From the NCBI GenBank assembly GCA_019054805.1, contig JAHQIY010000010.1:231501-295500 (forward strand): a stretch of DNA of 64,000 nucleotides, written 5' to 3'. A program made the translations under genes and the position numbers. Shown here in pieces: positions 35,802 to 47,500 of this stretch (positions are counted from its first letter, which is position 1; each line of letters begins with the position of its first letter). The notes under the pieces are model-generated. The model was given only the letters and a program-made list of their open reading frames with translations. It made no database searches and had not been told where the DNA came from. The stretch is from Brachionus manjavacas. Taxonomy: Eukaryota > Rotifera > Eurotatoria > Ploima > Brachionidae.

Positions 35802-37931
35802 ATGCCAAGTAATAACTTTGAAAAAATTTTGGAAACAACAAGAGAAATATACAAAATCAGCACTCCGAGTGATTGTTTTTTTGAGTTTATTGAAAATCAA
35901 ATTTTTTTGCAAAGTTTTTGGTCACAAGTCGACTTGGATAAAAATGAACGACTAAAATTTCAAAAAAACTTTATTTTCAACATTGATCCAGAAAATAATA
36001 AAACAAAATTGCTGCATGTCACCAACCCTCAGCCGATTAGAGGCGATATATGGAGCGTAAAATCACCAGACGGATTAATCAATGCCTTGATAACTAATTT
36101 TAAAGAAAATGGCGAAGATAGTCAATTTTTGGAGCTGTGGAAAGATGAAACGCGCATCAAAAATTTAAATTTAACTAAATTAAAAAAGCATTCAAAAATT
36201 TATGAGAACTCTTCAAGTTTTGGTTCATTAGCTTGGTCGTCTGACTCTAGAAAAATTGCCTACATTGCTGAAACAATAAGTACCAACACAGAAAAATCAT
36301 TTTTTTCGGCCAAAATTTCAAATGATCAAGAGTCAATGAATGGAGAAAATTATGAACAAAAATATGGAAATTACCACAGGGATGAATGGGGTGAACAATA
36401 TGTAGGAAAAGCTCAATCGATTATAGCGGTGTATGATTTGGATTCAAATGACTTACACATTCTAGACAATGTTCCGAAAGGCTTCGCTCCTGGAAAACTC
36501 ACTTGGCACAGAGATAAGGCAGTTGTTTTTCATGCTTATTATACAAGTCCGTATAGGTTGGGATTGATTTATTGTCCCATTAGAAAGAGTGAATTGTTCT
36601 ATTATGATTTATGTGAAAATAAGTGCATTCAGTTGACGAATTATCAAACGGAAAACGTCCGGTCACCTCAATTCAGCAGTGATTTTGAGAATTTGATCTG
36701 GTTACAGAATCAAGCAAGGGGTCCTCATTTTCAGTGCAGTAAGTTGATGATGATGAACTGGAAAACTAAAACCATAACAACTCTTGTCGACATAGTAGAT
36801 CAAAATGATAGCACATTTCCTGGTATATTTTCGATTAGTTTAGGTGACAATTGCTGGAGTTTAGATAACAAGAGAGTAATTCTAAGCACTCAATTTTGTG
36901 GAAGAAACAGAATTGTATCAATTGATACTGAGAGTAAGACTGTCACTAATTTGGACAATGGAATAGATAAAATTCATTCTCTTAGTTTTTTAAAAATGGA
37001 AAAGGACTGGATTTGTGCAGTTCTGCAAACATATACCAAAGCGCCTTGCTTGGTTTTGGCAAAACTTCCAACTAAAAATAGTGAAAAAGAAATCAAATGG
37101 AATTTGACAACAAGTTCAACCAATCTCAATGATTTAGCAAGCGTTGAGATTTTGAATTTTTCACCAAAAATTGCTCATCCTGAATACCCAAATCTAAGCT
37201 TTCAATCTATTTTTGTTCAAGCAAAAAAAAGAAATGACGTTTTGGTCGTTTTTCCTCATGGTGGACCACATTCAGCCTACGGTTGTGAGTATTCTCCTCA
37301 TGTTGCCACAATGTTTTCATTAGGGTTTTCAGTTTTGCTAATAAATTACAGAGGATCGTCAGGCTTTGGTCAAAATTCAATTGATAGCTTACCTGGTAAA
37401 ATTGGAATTAACGATGTAAATGATTGTCAACAAGCTGCTGAATTGGTCTTTTCAAAATACAATTTTAAACATGCTGTTCTTTACGGTGGATCACATGGAG
37501 GTTATTTAACAACTCAATTAATTGGACAATTTCCGGAATTTTATTCGGCTGCTGCAGCTCGAAATCCTGTTACGAATCTAGAATCTATGCTCTATGTCAC
37601 AGATATACCTGACTGGGTCATTGTAGAAGGCTTGGGAGAGTATGACTACAATTTAAAAATTGGAAATTCCAACATTCCAAAAGAATTGTACCAAAAGTCT
37701 CCCATTAGTCACGTCGACAAAGTAAAAACTCCAACTTTGCTGATGATGGGTAATGTTGATTTACGAGTGCCATGTTCACAAAGCATTGAATTTTACAAAG
37801 CACTTAAGTCTAGAGATGTCCCTGTCGAATTATTGAGCTTTAAAGAAGACAATCATCCTTTGGAAAAGCCTCAAACAACTGCTGATTGCATTGTTCATAC
37901 TTTACTGTGGTACGAAAAATATACTAAATAA
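35802..37931 (+). CDS. APEH: Acylaminoacyl-peptidase (acylpeptide hydrolase, S9C)
   Basis: A 709-aa single-exon protein; the human enzyme is 732 aa. It removes N-acylated (mainly N-acetylated) amino acids from short peptides in the cytosol, acting after the proteasome on blocked peptides. The N-terminal ~450 residues form the beta-propeller (for example SFGSLAWSSDSRKIAYIAE, 139-157; TWHRDKAVVFHAY, 234-246). The C-terminal alpha/beta-hydrolase domain carries HGGPH (486-490) for the oxyanion region, RGSSGFGQ (517-524), the nucleophile motif YGGSHGGY with Ser564, Asp653 in GNVDLRVP and His685 in EDNHPLEKP. The spacing of the triad matches the human enzyme with a constant offset of about 22. There is no signal peptide. 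The start at 35802 is the first ATG in frame, followed by a normal N-terminus. AATAAA at 37971-37976. Intact and probably functional; lack of introns is unusual beside the spliced neighbours but the frame shows no damage. Confidence 0.95.
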   Translation: MPSNNFEKILETTREIYKISTPSDCFFEFIENQIFLQSFWSQVDLDKNERLKFQKNFIFNIDPENNKTKLLHVTNPQPIRGDIWSVKSPDGLINALITNFKENGEDSQFLELWKDETRIKNLNLTKLKKHSKIYENSSSFGSLAWSSDSRKIAYIAETISTNTEKSFFSAKISNDQESMNGENYEQKYGNYHRDEWGEQYVGKAQSIIAVYDLDSNDLHILDNVPKGFAPGKLTWHRDKAVVFHAYYTSPYRLGLIYCPIRKSELFYYDLCENKCIQLTNYQTENVRSPQFSSDFENLIWLQNQARGPHFQCSKLMMMNWKTKTITTLVDIVDQNDSTFPGIFSISLGDNCWSLDNKRVILSTQFCGRNRIVSIDTESKTVTNLDNGIDKIHSLSFLKMEKDWICAVLQTYTKAPCLVLAKLPTKNSEKEIKWNLTTSSTNLNDLASVEILNFSPKIAHPEYPNLSFQSIFVQAKKRNDVLVVFPHGGPHSAYGCEYSPHVATMFSLGFSVLLINYRGSSGFGQNSIDSLPGKIGINDVNDCQQAAELVFSKYNFKHAVLYGGSHGGYLTTQLIGQFPEFYSAAAARNPVTNLESMLYVTDIPDWVIVEGLGEYDYNLKIGNSNIPKELYQKSPISHVDKVKTPTLLMMGNVDLRVPCSQSIEFYKALKSRDVPVELLSFKEDNHPLEKPQTTADCIVHTLLWYEKYTK

Positions 37932-38669
37932 TCTAAAATTGCTAGTTAGTGTAATTAAATTTTTTAATCGAATAAAAATTCAAAATAAATATTTTATAAA
38001 TTTTAATGTATTTTTTTAAAAAATTGGAAATTAAAGAAGCTTGGAGCATAAAAAGCCAAAAATTAAGCTATAATTTATTTATTCAAGGTTAATCAACAGG
38101 CTAGCGCCCCTGTCCATAAAAGACCGATTAACACTTCATTTATTCAAAATAAAATTGAAATTTAATAGATTTTTAATAAAAAGAATAAAATCAAAATTTG
38201 TGTATAAAAAAATGTGCTGAAAAATTTAACATTTTAATGTCTAAATTTTAATTTTTAAATTTTTTTACAAAATCTGTAAAAATTAAGTTAATATTATTGA
38301 ATATTTAAAGCTAAAATGTAGAAAATTTTAGCATTGATTTCTTGATCACAAGGCTTTTAATTAATCTCGAATAAAAATATTCAAATGTTTTATCGGAAAG
38401 TTGCTTAAGTTGCTCAAAATTTTCGAAAGTTGCTAACATAATTTTTGTTTTTTTTTTAAAATAAATTGAAGTACGGTACAAATAAAGTTCCTTAAATATT
38501 AAGTATTTTATATTAATATAGTAAATTATGTTTCTTAATTAAAAAAAATTCTATTCATATAAAACCCAGTTCAATTTTTGTGTTCTAAAAATAGTCATTT
38601 AAATAAAAAATTCCAAAAAAAAATTATTAATGAAACTATTGAAATTAATATTCGCTGAACTATTAATAG
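37932..38669. other. 3' flank of APEH
   Basis: Holds the APEH polyadenylation signal and the repeat at 38086-38162. Otherwise AT-rich. Confidence 0.5.
38086..38162 (-). repeat. ~75-bp repeat, inverted copy of 29424
   Basis: Reverse complement reads ataaatgaagtgttaatcgg and cttttatggacaggggcgct. About 120 bp after the APEH polyadenylation signal. The pair encloses 8.6 kb that includes the hAT insertion and APEH. Confidence 0.75.
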
Positions 38670-39192
38670 CTAATAGTTTCTGCAAAATTCAAATATTTAT
38701 TTAGTTAGCTTTTAAATTCATTTTTAGACATCGCATGAACAACTTCAATTGGTAATTTGTTCCAAGCGTTTAATACTCGATTTGTCAGGAAGCTTTATAT
38801 GAACTTATTTTCGTCAGATGCTTCGTAAGTCTTCTTTGATGTCTCCGAATTCCTCCAACTGAGCCGTTGCTAGTAATTGCATTGCTTTTGATAAACGGAT
38901 TCTGAATTTCAACTGTGCTTAAACCGTTCATTTTTTAAATGCTTCGATTAGGTCTCTCCGTTCACGTCCGGTATTGAGTGCCGTCAATCCCAACATGGTA
39001 AGTCTTTTGTCATAATCTATAGTCTTTACATTATATATTAATTTCGTAGCTCATCTTTGTCTTGTCCCAAAATGCACTCAAATATTTTGGAACAAGTACA
39101 AAGATGATGTTTGAGTGCATTTTGGTTCAAGGACTGCAGACTAATGCAGCAACTCTGGATGTGGCTTGACAAAGAAAACATTTAACTTATTA
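38670..39192 (-). pseudogene. LINE (type B) RT C-terminus, 3' of the pogo-like insertion
   Basis: Minus-strand translation with several stops: KLNVFFVKPHPELL at the insertion point, an RATKLI block, then FLTNRVLNAWNKLPIEVVHA near the end. These align with LYKAFVCPHLEYG and FWNRLPRDVV of the copy at 3674-4320. A local inverted duplication (catctttgt...acaaagatg, about 39050-39110) disturbs the middle. The 5' continuation is at 41068-41260. Confidence 0.75.
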
Positions 39193-39599
39193 CAGTCAAT
39201 CCTCGGTATAACGAACTACTTGGTCGGAAAATTCGATATTCGAATTTCGTTATATCGAAATTCCCATATAAAATGATAAGGACAAAAAAAATTTTAAACC
39301 AAATTTTATTGATTAAAAAAACTAAAATAAAAATTCAAAAAAAAAAAAAAGTTAATTTTTTTGAAAAAAAATCGGTAATAGATGGTTGTTTGGTAAAGCT
39401 ACTTTCAATAATAAAATTTTCGTTTGATTTTGTAAATCGAAGAAAGGATATCTATTGTTGGTATCTCAGAGCCGTGCTCTATAGCATGCAACTTTTCTCT
39501 TGCAACATCTGTCCGATTTTTAACTTTAAAGGAATGAATTATACCTTGATCTAAAGGTAACGTTGTATTCTTTGACCAGCTTTGAAGTGGTTATTTTTA

Positions 39600-39835
39600 T
39601 TATTTATTTTATTTATTTATTTGTTTTCTGTACCGAGCTAAAGCTCCTTCAGAATAAATTAAAAATAAAATAAAAAAATAAAATAGAAATAAAATTAAAG
39701 TTAATAAAATTAGATAAAAAAAAAAGAATCAAAATAGAGTAAATAAGCTAAAAAAAATTAAAGTTGAAAAGACATAAATTGGAAAAGATTGTTTCATGTG
39801 GCACATGTTTAAATAGTTTTTTGCTCAGTATGTTT
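39600..39835 (-). repeat. LINE (type A) 3' tail, minus strand
   Basis: The reverse complement is nearly identical to 40785-40985: aaacatgtg, caatcttttccaatttatgt, and the closing ctgaaggagctttagctcgg with acaaataaataa. Only 3' UTR is present. With the plus-strand copy it forms a ~200-bp inverted repeat with a 950-bp loop. Confidence 0.85.
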
Positions 39836-40024
39836 TTTTATAATTTCTATCTTGACTTCAAAATTATTATATTAAAATTTTTAGATAAACAATAATAAGT
39901 AATTGTCAAGTATTTATTTTCTATTTTTTACTATCAAGGTGTGAATTAACGGATGTCATTTTTTTAAAATTCAATAAATCGGGATTTCGTTATTAAGAGG
40001 TCTGTTGTATCATAAAATGTCGCA

Positions 40025-40990
40025 TATCATCTGCTTTTCGCAGATGATCTAGTTACATTCTTCATTTATAACAAAAAAGGGAACCTAGAAAATAAGATTA
40101 ATAAATACACCAACGAACTAGAACAATGGCTTATTAAATAGAAAATGAAGATATCAGTTGAAAAGTCTTGTTCAGTAGTCTTTTCTAGGTACAAAAAAGA
40201 GGGTGATAATCTAAACTTAAAAATCTATGGAAACAGAATAGTGAGCCAAAAAGAAATCAAGTTTCTTGGTATTAAATTTGATTCTAAGTTAAACTTTAAT
40301 ATACTAGTAGACGAAATTAAAGAACGCTGCAACAAAAGGCCAAATATTATTAAGATATTGTTAAACAAAAAATGGGTCCATAACCAAAATACACTAGGAA
40401 ATTTATATAAATTTTAGTCGGATCAATTTTAGACTATTCTTTTCCTTGCTTGAATTCATTTTCAGAAAATAATATCAAAAAACTACCAGCAATTCAGAAT
40501 ACAGCAGTAAGATCTATCCTTAAGTTAAAATATGATACTCCCTCCAACATCGTGCAACATGAAGCTTTTAATAACTAAAATAAACTAAAATTACTAACAG
40601 TCTCGAATCGTCTTTTTGAGTTGAGCGAGAAATATGTTGGGACAGGACTGAGTCATTCTATTCCATTGGTTGAAAGACTGGTGAAAGAATACAAAGAAGG
40701 TTTCGAATCAAGATATATTGAATACCCAACTCCATTGTGTAATTGCTACCTTACTATTTCTTCTTTTTTTCCTGAAACTTGAACTATTTAAACATGTGCT
40801 ACATGAAACAATCTTTTCCAATTTATGTCTTTTCAACTTTAATTTTTTTTAGCTTATTTACTCTTTTTTGATTCTTTTTTTTTTATCTAATTTTATTAAC
40901 TTTAATTTTATTTTTATTTTATTTTTAACTTATTCTGAAGGAGCTCTAGCTCGATACAGAAAACAAATAAATAAAAAAAAAATAATAATA
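40025..40990 (+). pseudogene. LINE (type A) RT fragment with 3' tail
   Basis: Begins YHLLFADDLVTFF, the FADD version of the RT catalytic YxDD box, followed by a stop (40139) and an open stretch 40145-40417 (KMKISVEKSC, SQKEIKFLGIKFDSKLNF, DEIKERCNKRPNIIK). After a frameshift: NAVRSI-like block, LTVSNRLFELSEKYVGTG and YKEGFESRYIEYPTP, then the 3' UTR ending ttctgaaggagctctagctc and acaaataaataa. The best-preserved LINE A fragment in the window, and still dead. Confidence 0.88.
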
Positions 40991-41067
40991 AAAATCGGTT
41001 CCTGGATTCTTATTCGTAATATAGAGGATTTCGTTATATGGAGGTTCGTTATAAGGAGGATCGACTG

Positions 41068-41260
41068 TAAACTTATCTACGGTCTAGCATTTGAAGGCTT
41101 ACTTGAGCTGACCTAAAACTGCGTTTGCATCATTTGTCGCTTGTGTCACCTGGTGAGTCCATTTCAGATTTAAAAAGATTCCAAGATATTTTTCAGTATT
41201 GGTTTAAGTCATTGGTAAGTTGAAAATTTACTACACGCCGTTTCCTACTTGTCAAAAAAT
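41068..41260 (-). pseudogene. LINE (type B) RT fragment, 5' of the pogo-like insertion
   Basis: Minus-strand reading YLGIFLNLKWTHQVTQATND and ANAVLGQLK, then AFKC, a stop and TVDKF at the TA insertion point. It matches DLKWSVQINSAISKANQVLG of the copy at 3.7-4.3 kb and continues into 39192 when the pogo-like element is removed. Confidence 0.8.
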
Positions 41261-41582
41261 CGATCTAGTCAAAATATGTCAAACAGTTGTTTTAAATAAT
41301 ATATTGTCCAAATTTTAATTCAAATTGTGAAATAATTAACAACTAAAAATAAAAGATACATTAATTAGGAATTTAAAAAAATTTTATTCTAAATTATTAT
41401 TATAAAATTGCTTTAAATCAAACAATCAAAAAAGCTTCAAAATAGATTTACAACTGGCTTTTCTTTCAATACCAAACAATTTTTGTCCAAAAATAAAATT
41501 CACTCAATCCATTTTTTTTAATTCAATAAATATTTTATTCATTTAAACTAAAATTAAAAAAAAATAAAACCAAAACAATAAC

Positions 41583-44500
41583 TTAAATTTCTTGTTTAGT
41601 CTCTGGGTTGAAGCCAGATTGAAAATTCTGCTTATAACTAGATAAAAATTTGGGTGTATTTAATGCTTGAGAATTTGTTTCAAAACTTGGATAAGACTGT
41701 CCATAATAAAAGTCATTAGGGCAACTCGAATATTGGTTATACGATTGATAATAATGGTTGTATTGATTTTGATTTTGAACAGAGTATTCAATGTTGGGGC
41801 TGTACGAGTTTAAATCCGGATTATAATAGCTAGAATAGGACATGTTGTAGACAGAAGAGTTTTGCTGAATTGTAAAAGGATCACTAGCAAATTGATTCCC
41901 AAAAATACTTTGAGGATTAGTGGAGTTTTCATAATTGATATGCGAGCTAGAAGCAGAAGAGGAAGGGGATATTATGCTTGATGGTTTGTTTGTGGCCAAA
42001 GACTGCTCGGGTGCTTTAACCTCCAAGTCATTCTGATTCGACTCCTCGCTGTTATTTTCATCATCGGATTCATCATCATCATCTTCATTGAGCGACTCAA
42101 AACTTTGATTTTCATATTTGATTGAGTTTTCATCACCGGAATTTTCCGATTTTGGCTTACCATCTAAGACTTTTCTGGTTTTCTTATGTGAACGTTCTTT
42201 CTTGTGCTTCATTCGCCTATTTTGAAACCATATCTTTACTTGACGCTCAGTTAAACTCAAATTGGATGCTATTTCAACACGTCTAGGTCGACACAAATAT
42301 TTGTTGTTAAAAAATTCTTTTTCCAGCTCCAAAAGCTGGTTGTTAGTGTAGGCTGTTCTGATGCGCCTGTGCGCTCCGAAAAAGCGATAGTTTGAACTTC
42401 CTGCTTCAGTGTTCTCATTTATTGCTAATTAATATTAAAAAAATAATTTAAATTTTAATTTAAAAGAAAATTATTGATGTCGAAAGAGGGTCCAGCCAGC
42501 AATTTCTAAATACTCTACAAGGAAAGAAATAATAGAAAAAATATAATTATATTACAAGAAAAAATTGGCAAAATTTTAGAAGGATTCGAAAAAATAGACG
42601 AATTTTGGATAATTTTTTGATTCTTTTTTTCAAAATTTGAAATTCAAATTAATGACTTAGTTACTGATTATGAAATCAATGATTAATATTGATTTATAAG
42701 CCAAATTTTTTACATTTTCTATTTGAAAAAATTTATTTTTTCAGTTTTAAAAAATGTTTTGATACATTTTGCAAAATGTATCTTAATACAAATTCGCAAT
42801 ATCACCCCTAAGTTATAGCTAAATCAGATTATGAGGGGCTTTAAAAAAAACTTTGACAAAAAAAATTGTATTCAATCGAGTAACCTTTTATCACTTTTAA
42901 ATTAAGAAAAGACTAAAGAACTTTATTTAATTATAAATATTTTATAATAAGGTTTTTTAGTCAACTTGAGTGTTATTCTAAAAGGATAAATGAGGTTTTA
43001 CCTCATTTTCCCAAAAACTCACGCTTAAACCCCTTAAAATAATTGCATTAGATGTATCTCAACTAAGAAAAAAAATTATTAAATAATGTTTTTAAATTTT
43101 ATTCATTACTCCATATTTTTATTTAAAGGATAAAAAGTTTAGTCAATTTTATGGAATATGTCAATCAATTATCAGTTTTGATTTAAATTTTTTATCTCTT
43201 TAAATGATTTTAGCTTTACTCCATTTAAAAAAAAATATTTCTAAATTTATTAGAGAAATTTTTTTTTAATGATTTATGAACTGAAAAAAAAAAAATCCAG
43301 GATTTATAGGTGAAATTTAGGGTAACCGCGTTAATTTTTGGGGCAATGCTGACGAAAATGGGGTAAACCCTATTAACTCCTGAAATCCATCTTTTATCTT
43401 ACATTCTTACAATGTTTTAAATAATTATTTTCAATATTAAACACTTAAGGACACAACAGAGAAAAAAATTAATTAAAAACTTGACCAAAGCGTTTAGTAC
43501 TTGGGAAAAACACAGATTCAGAATTGATTCCAATAAATTAAATTGACATTTCCTTCCAGTTGCTTTTTAAACACTGAAATCTCTTTAATTAAAGTTTTAT
43601 TGTTCATAAAGAGTCTAAGAGATTATTCATAAAGAGTTTTTTTTTCTTTTATTTATCATTAAATAAATTTAAAATTTTTTTGTTTATTAAAATTGTAAAT
43701 GAAAATTCAGTTCAGATGTAATAGTAAATTGTGAGATGATTGTATCTTGAAGTAGCATTTTTCCAGAAATAAAAAGCTAGAATTTTAATGAGATAAAAAA
43801 ATCATGCAAAAAATTACTATCATTTTTTTTGGAAATTATAAGCCAATAATTTAACAGATAAATATCTATATTGTATTTATTTATTAGAGTTTTAAATATA
43901 AATATAGGGAGATAGTGATTTATTTATAAAATATACAATCTAAAAGACTAATCTAATTGGAAAATATCTAAAGTATATAAACATCAAAAATAACGTGGCC
44001 AAAAATGGTTATCCGAATTTCAAAAAGAAAAAAAGCTGTGATCTCATAACGATAAAATAATGAAAATTTAAAAATTGTAAAATTTAATCTAGGGTTAAAA
44101 AATAACAAGCTCTTTGTAAATTTTTTTTTTTTTTGCTGGCATGTTCTTGATTCATGAATTACCCATACCCTAAGATCACATTTTAATAAGGATAAAATTC
44201 TCCACAAAATAATGCATCGCATTTGAAGCATTTGAAGTTTATAAAAATTTGAAGTTTATAAAAAATTTAAAAATAATTTTAAAAAGATCTTTCATTTTGG
44301 AGGCTTTACAATTATTATTAGATAGAAGGAAAAATAAAATTAATTTACTTTTACACTTTTAAATTTAATTGTTTAACTTTCTTTTTTAATTCTGGAAAAA
44401 CATGATTACTAATAGAAACCCGAAATTAGTTACTTATCTCTTAAAAATAAAAAAATTAAAATAAAAAAAAAATTATTCTCAATTTTATTAGATAAATTTA

Positions 44501-47500
44501 ATTGGAATATCGCAAAATTTGAATACAATACAAAAATAAAAAAATCATTTATATTTCCCCAAATATTAAATGAAATACCCTGATTATTAAGGTTTCACAT
44601 TAAAAAATCAATTTACACAATATCAAATAGAAGTCGAATTTTCTTAGCTTATTGACACTTTTTTAAAATATGAATAAATTAAATTACACTTTCATTCACT
44701 CTTTTATTTCAATTTGTCTTTTTTAAATTTCTTATATAGTTTATTTCTTTTAATTATTTTATATTTTGCTTTAATTTTAAATTTTGAATTTTATTTTTAA
44801 TTTAAAGGGCTTTATGCCTTTATTAAATAAAAATATTTTATCATTTAAATCACAATATTAAAAACAATAATTTTTCCTAATACTCATTTCATAATACTCA
44901 TTGAACTTGAAATTTAAAATTTATTGTTATTGACAATAAGTTAAAAATATTTGATTTCTTTTTAATATATAATCAATTATTTTTTTTTAAATCTAAATAA
45001 TTAATAAATTTTATTTTATATGAAAGGCAAAAAATAAAATTTATGGTATCGATTTTAACCGTGTTTATTCATAAAATTTTTACTTATTTCGCTAGAAAGA
45101 GCATCAAAGAATAACCAATTTTTTTCTAAAGATAAAACACTGAAGTAATTATGGTTTATTTGGTGAGATCAGTTTTTTTAATTAATTTTCATTATAAATT
45201 AAATATTAAAAATTTTTCACGTATTCCTGTCTGAATCGGACGGGAAAAATGGGTCTGAAATTTCTGAATGCCTATATATCTAAAATATTTTGAATCCATA
45301 CCAACAACTCAAAACTATTTACCAGTCTCAAAAAAATCAAAAATTAAAATAAAAATGGTCTTATTTTCTATAGTTGAATTACAAAATTTATTTACTGTTG
45401 AAAAAACATTGAAAAAGTGTCATGTTTTTTTAATTTTAAACTAAAAAAATTATTTTATTATTTTAATATTGCAAGCATTTTCATATTTTAAATTAAACTT
45501 TTTAGTAACATAGAACGAGTTTAATTTTTATTTGTAAAATTGAAAAAAAAATATTCAAAATTCTTTTTTAAAATTTTAAATAATTAATTTGATTTAAATT
45601 TATATTCAATTGTTGAAAATTTTCATAAAATTGGAAACCTTTCATTAATGACTTTTAATATTTCTGTTATCATCTATATTACTTTTTAAAAGAATAGAAT
45701 TTTAATTTATAGTAATATTCAATAAAAATTTTGTTTTTTTTTTCGAATTTTTTTACATTCGATGATTTGAAAGAGCAGAACCCGTTCAAAGGAATTTTTT
45801 TATTTTAGTTATCTTAAGAAACATGCTGAATTTGAATACTTAGCCTGCCTCAAAACGAGTTGAGCCAATTTTGATATTTCGATTTGTCTTAAAAAAGGCT
45901 GCTAAGAAATAAATTTGTTTACCGAAGAAGCTATAAGAATTTTGTAATTTTTATCAAAAAAAAATCATTGTTTATGACGTTGGTCATCAAAATTTGATTT
46001 AAGAAAATTGATTATTTTTTTTTTTAGCAAATAAAAATTAAACTGGTTTATTTCATTAAAAATCATTCAAATTTGAAATTGCTTGCAATATCAACTAAAA
46101 ATTATTAAATTATTTTAAACTTAAAAAATATTTGAAACATCATTCTTTTCAATGCTATTTCAACAGTAGATAAATTTTGTAATTCAAATACAAAAATTAA
46201 ACCAAATGCTTCCTAATTTTTAAATTTTAAAGATTAAGTTGGATTAATTTTTTGACCGATTGATCATATTTTTTTTCTAATAAACTTACTAATTAATTTA
46301 ATGAACAAACAAAATGTTTACTTAGATAATAATTTAAAGGAATTTCAAGTATTTAAAATGATAATAATTTTCCCTTTTTCTATCCTAGTGGATAATGGGA
46401 AGGCGCTCATCTTCTTTTCTAGTACCTTTTTGAGCAACGGCTCCGATCTGACACAGAGGCTACTGCATCGAGTTGATCATCTACACCGCAATTATTACCC
46501 AGTCGAAACTGGTCCCCCAATTTTTATGATGAAAGAGGTTTAAACATTCGCCCCGTATTGCAGAGATATTCTTCATATAAAATGATAGTGGTCACTAAAT
46601 TGAGTTGTCCGAAAGTTCGGATTTTAAATCCTCGGTTTACTCAAAAAACTAATTTCTATTTCATGCATTAAAAGAGAGGAATTTTTAACATAGTATAGGT
46701 GTAATGTATGATCTATTAAAAGCTAAGTAAAATGTAGGATCAAATTTCAAAATTTAAAATATGCTCAAAATTTTTTAAATAAGTGATTGATTGCACTGCA
46801 AATTTTTGAATATTTTTAACTTCAAAAAATATATCTTTAAATTTGAAAAAATAATGATATTTCAGATATTTTTAGGAAATTTAAAATTTCGGAATTTGAT
46901 TCTAAATTTTACTTTGCTCTATTTAGATTCATCCATATTTGCTTTTGTTTATTGACAACACAAAACTCTAACAATCAAATACCTAAAAATTGTATGAATG
47001 ATTGCCCACTGGTCAACTATTAAATTGTCATATAAGTATAAACGAGAATATAAAAACATATAAAACAGAAGATGCTACCAGACTTTTAAATTGAATTTGA
47101 GTAAAAATAATTTTTTTTTTTCTAAATGTTAAAAACTTATTTACTTTTTATGTCGAGTTGGTTTTTTTACTAAATTCATGCCAAAAATTAGTTCACACTT
47201 GACGAATTAACATTTTAACAAAAAATCTTTTCGAAATTTTATCAAAGATTGAAATTTTTTATTCCATAAAACTTGTTTAAAGGGCTATTTTCCATTTACA
47301 TTGAAAAAATCTTGATCATATTATCTTGGTCAAATTTAACATAAATTAAATTTGCAGTTTGGGTTTTTTCTAATTTTTATTTTAATTTCTTATAAATTTT
47401 TTCACACATATTTAACCTTTTCTAGCTTAATTATTATTTAAGAGATATTTTATCTTTCTGAAGATAATTTAATTTTTCAGATAATTATCTTTCATAAGGC

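Larger units (their letters stand above)
39193..41067. mobile_element. pogo/Tigger-like element in a LINE fossil
   Basis: Left end cagtcaatcctcggtataac and right end the inverse of cagtcgatcctccttataac, both followed by gaa; TA lies on each side (39191-39192, 41068-41069). CAGT-type ends rich in tataacgaa are typical of pogo/Tigger elements with TA target duplication. A further end-like sequence (tcgttattaagaggtctgtt) at 39984-40003 suggests that a shorter element, 39193 to about 40005, abuts or is nested in the larger one. No transposase is visible; instead the interior holds two opposed LINE A fragments. The LINE B frame is restored across the insertion. Confidence 0.8.

Noticed and set aside
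43968..44231. 87-codon minus-strand ORF in the hox2 intron
   Set aside because: No recognisable motif; could be considered as an extra hox2 exon but contains no hexapeptide and no convincing splice pair.
46301..46543. 80-codon plus-strand ORF
   Set aside because: Falls across a reversed SINE body; the corresponding region in the other SINE copy is not coding.
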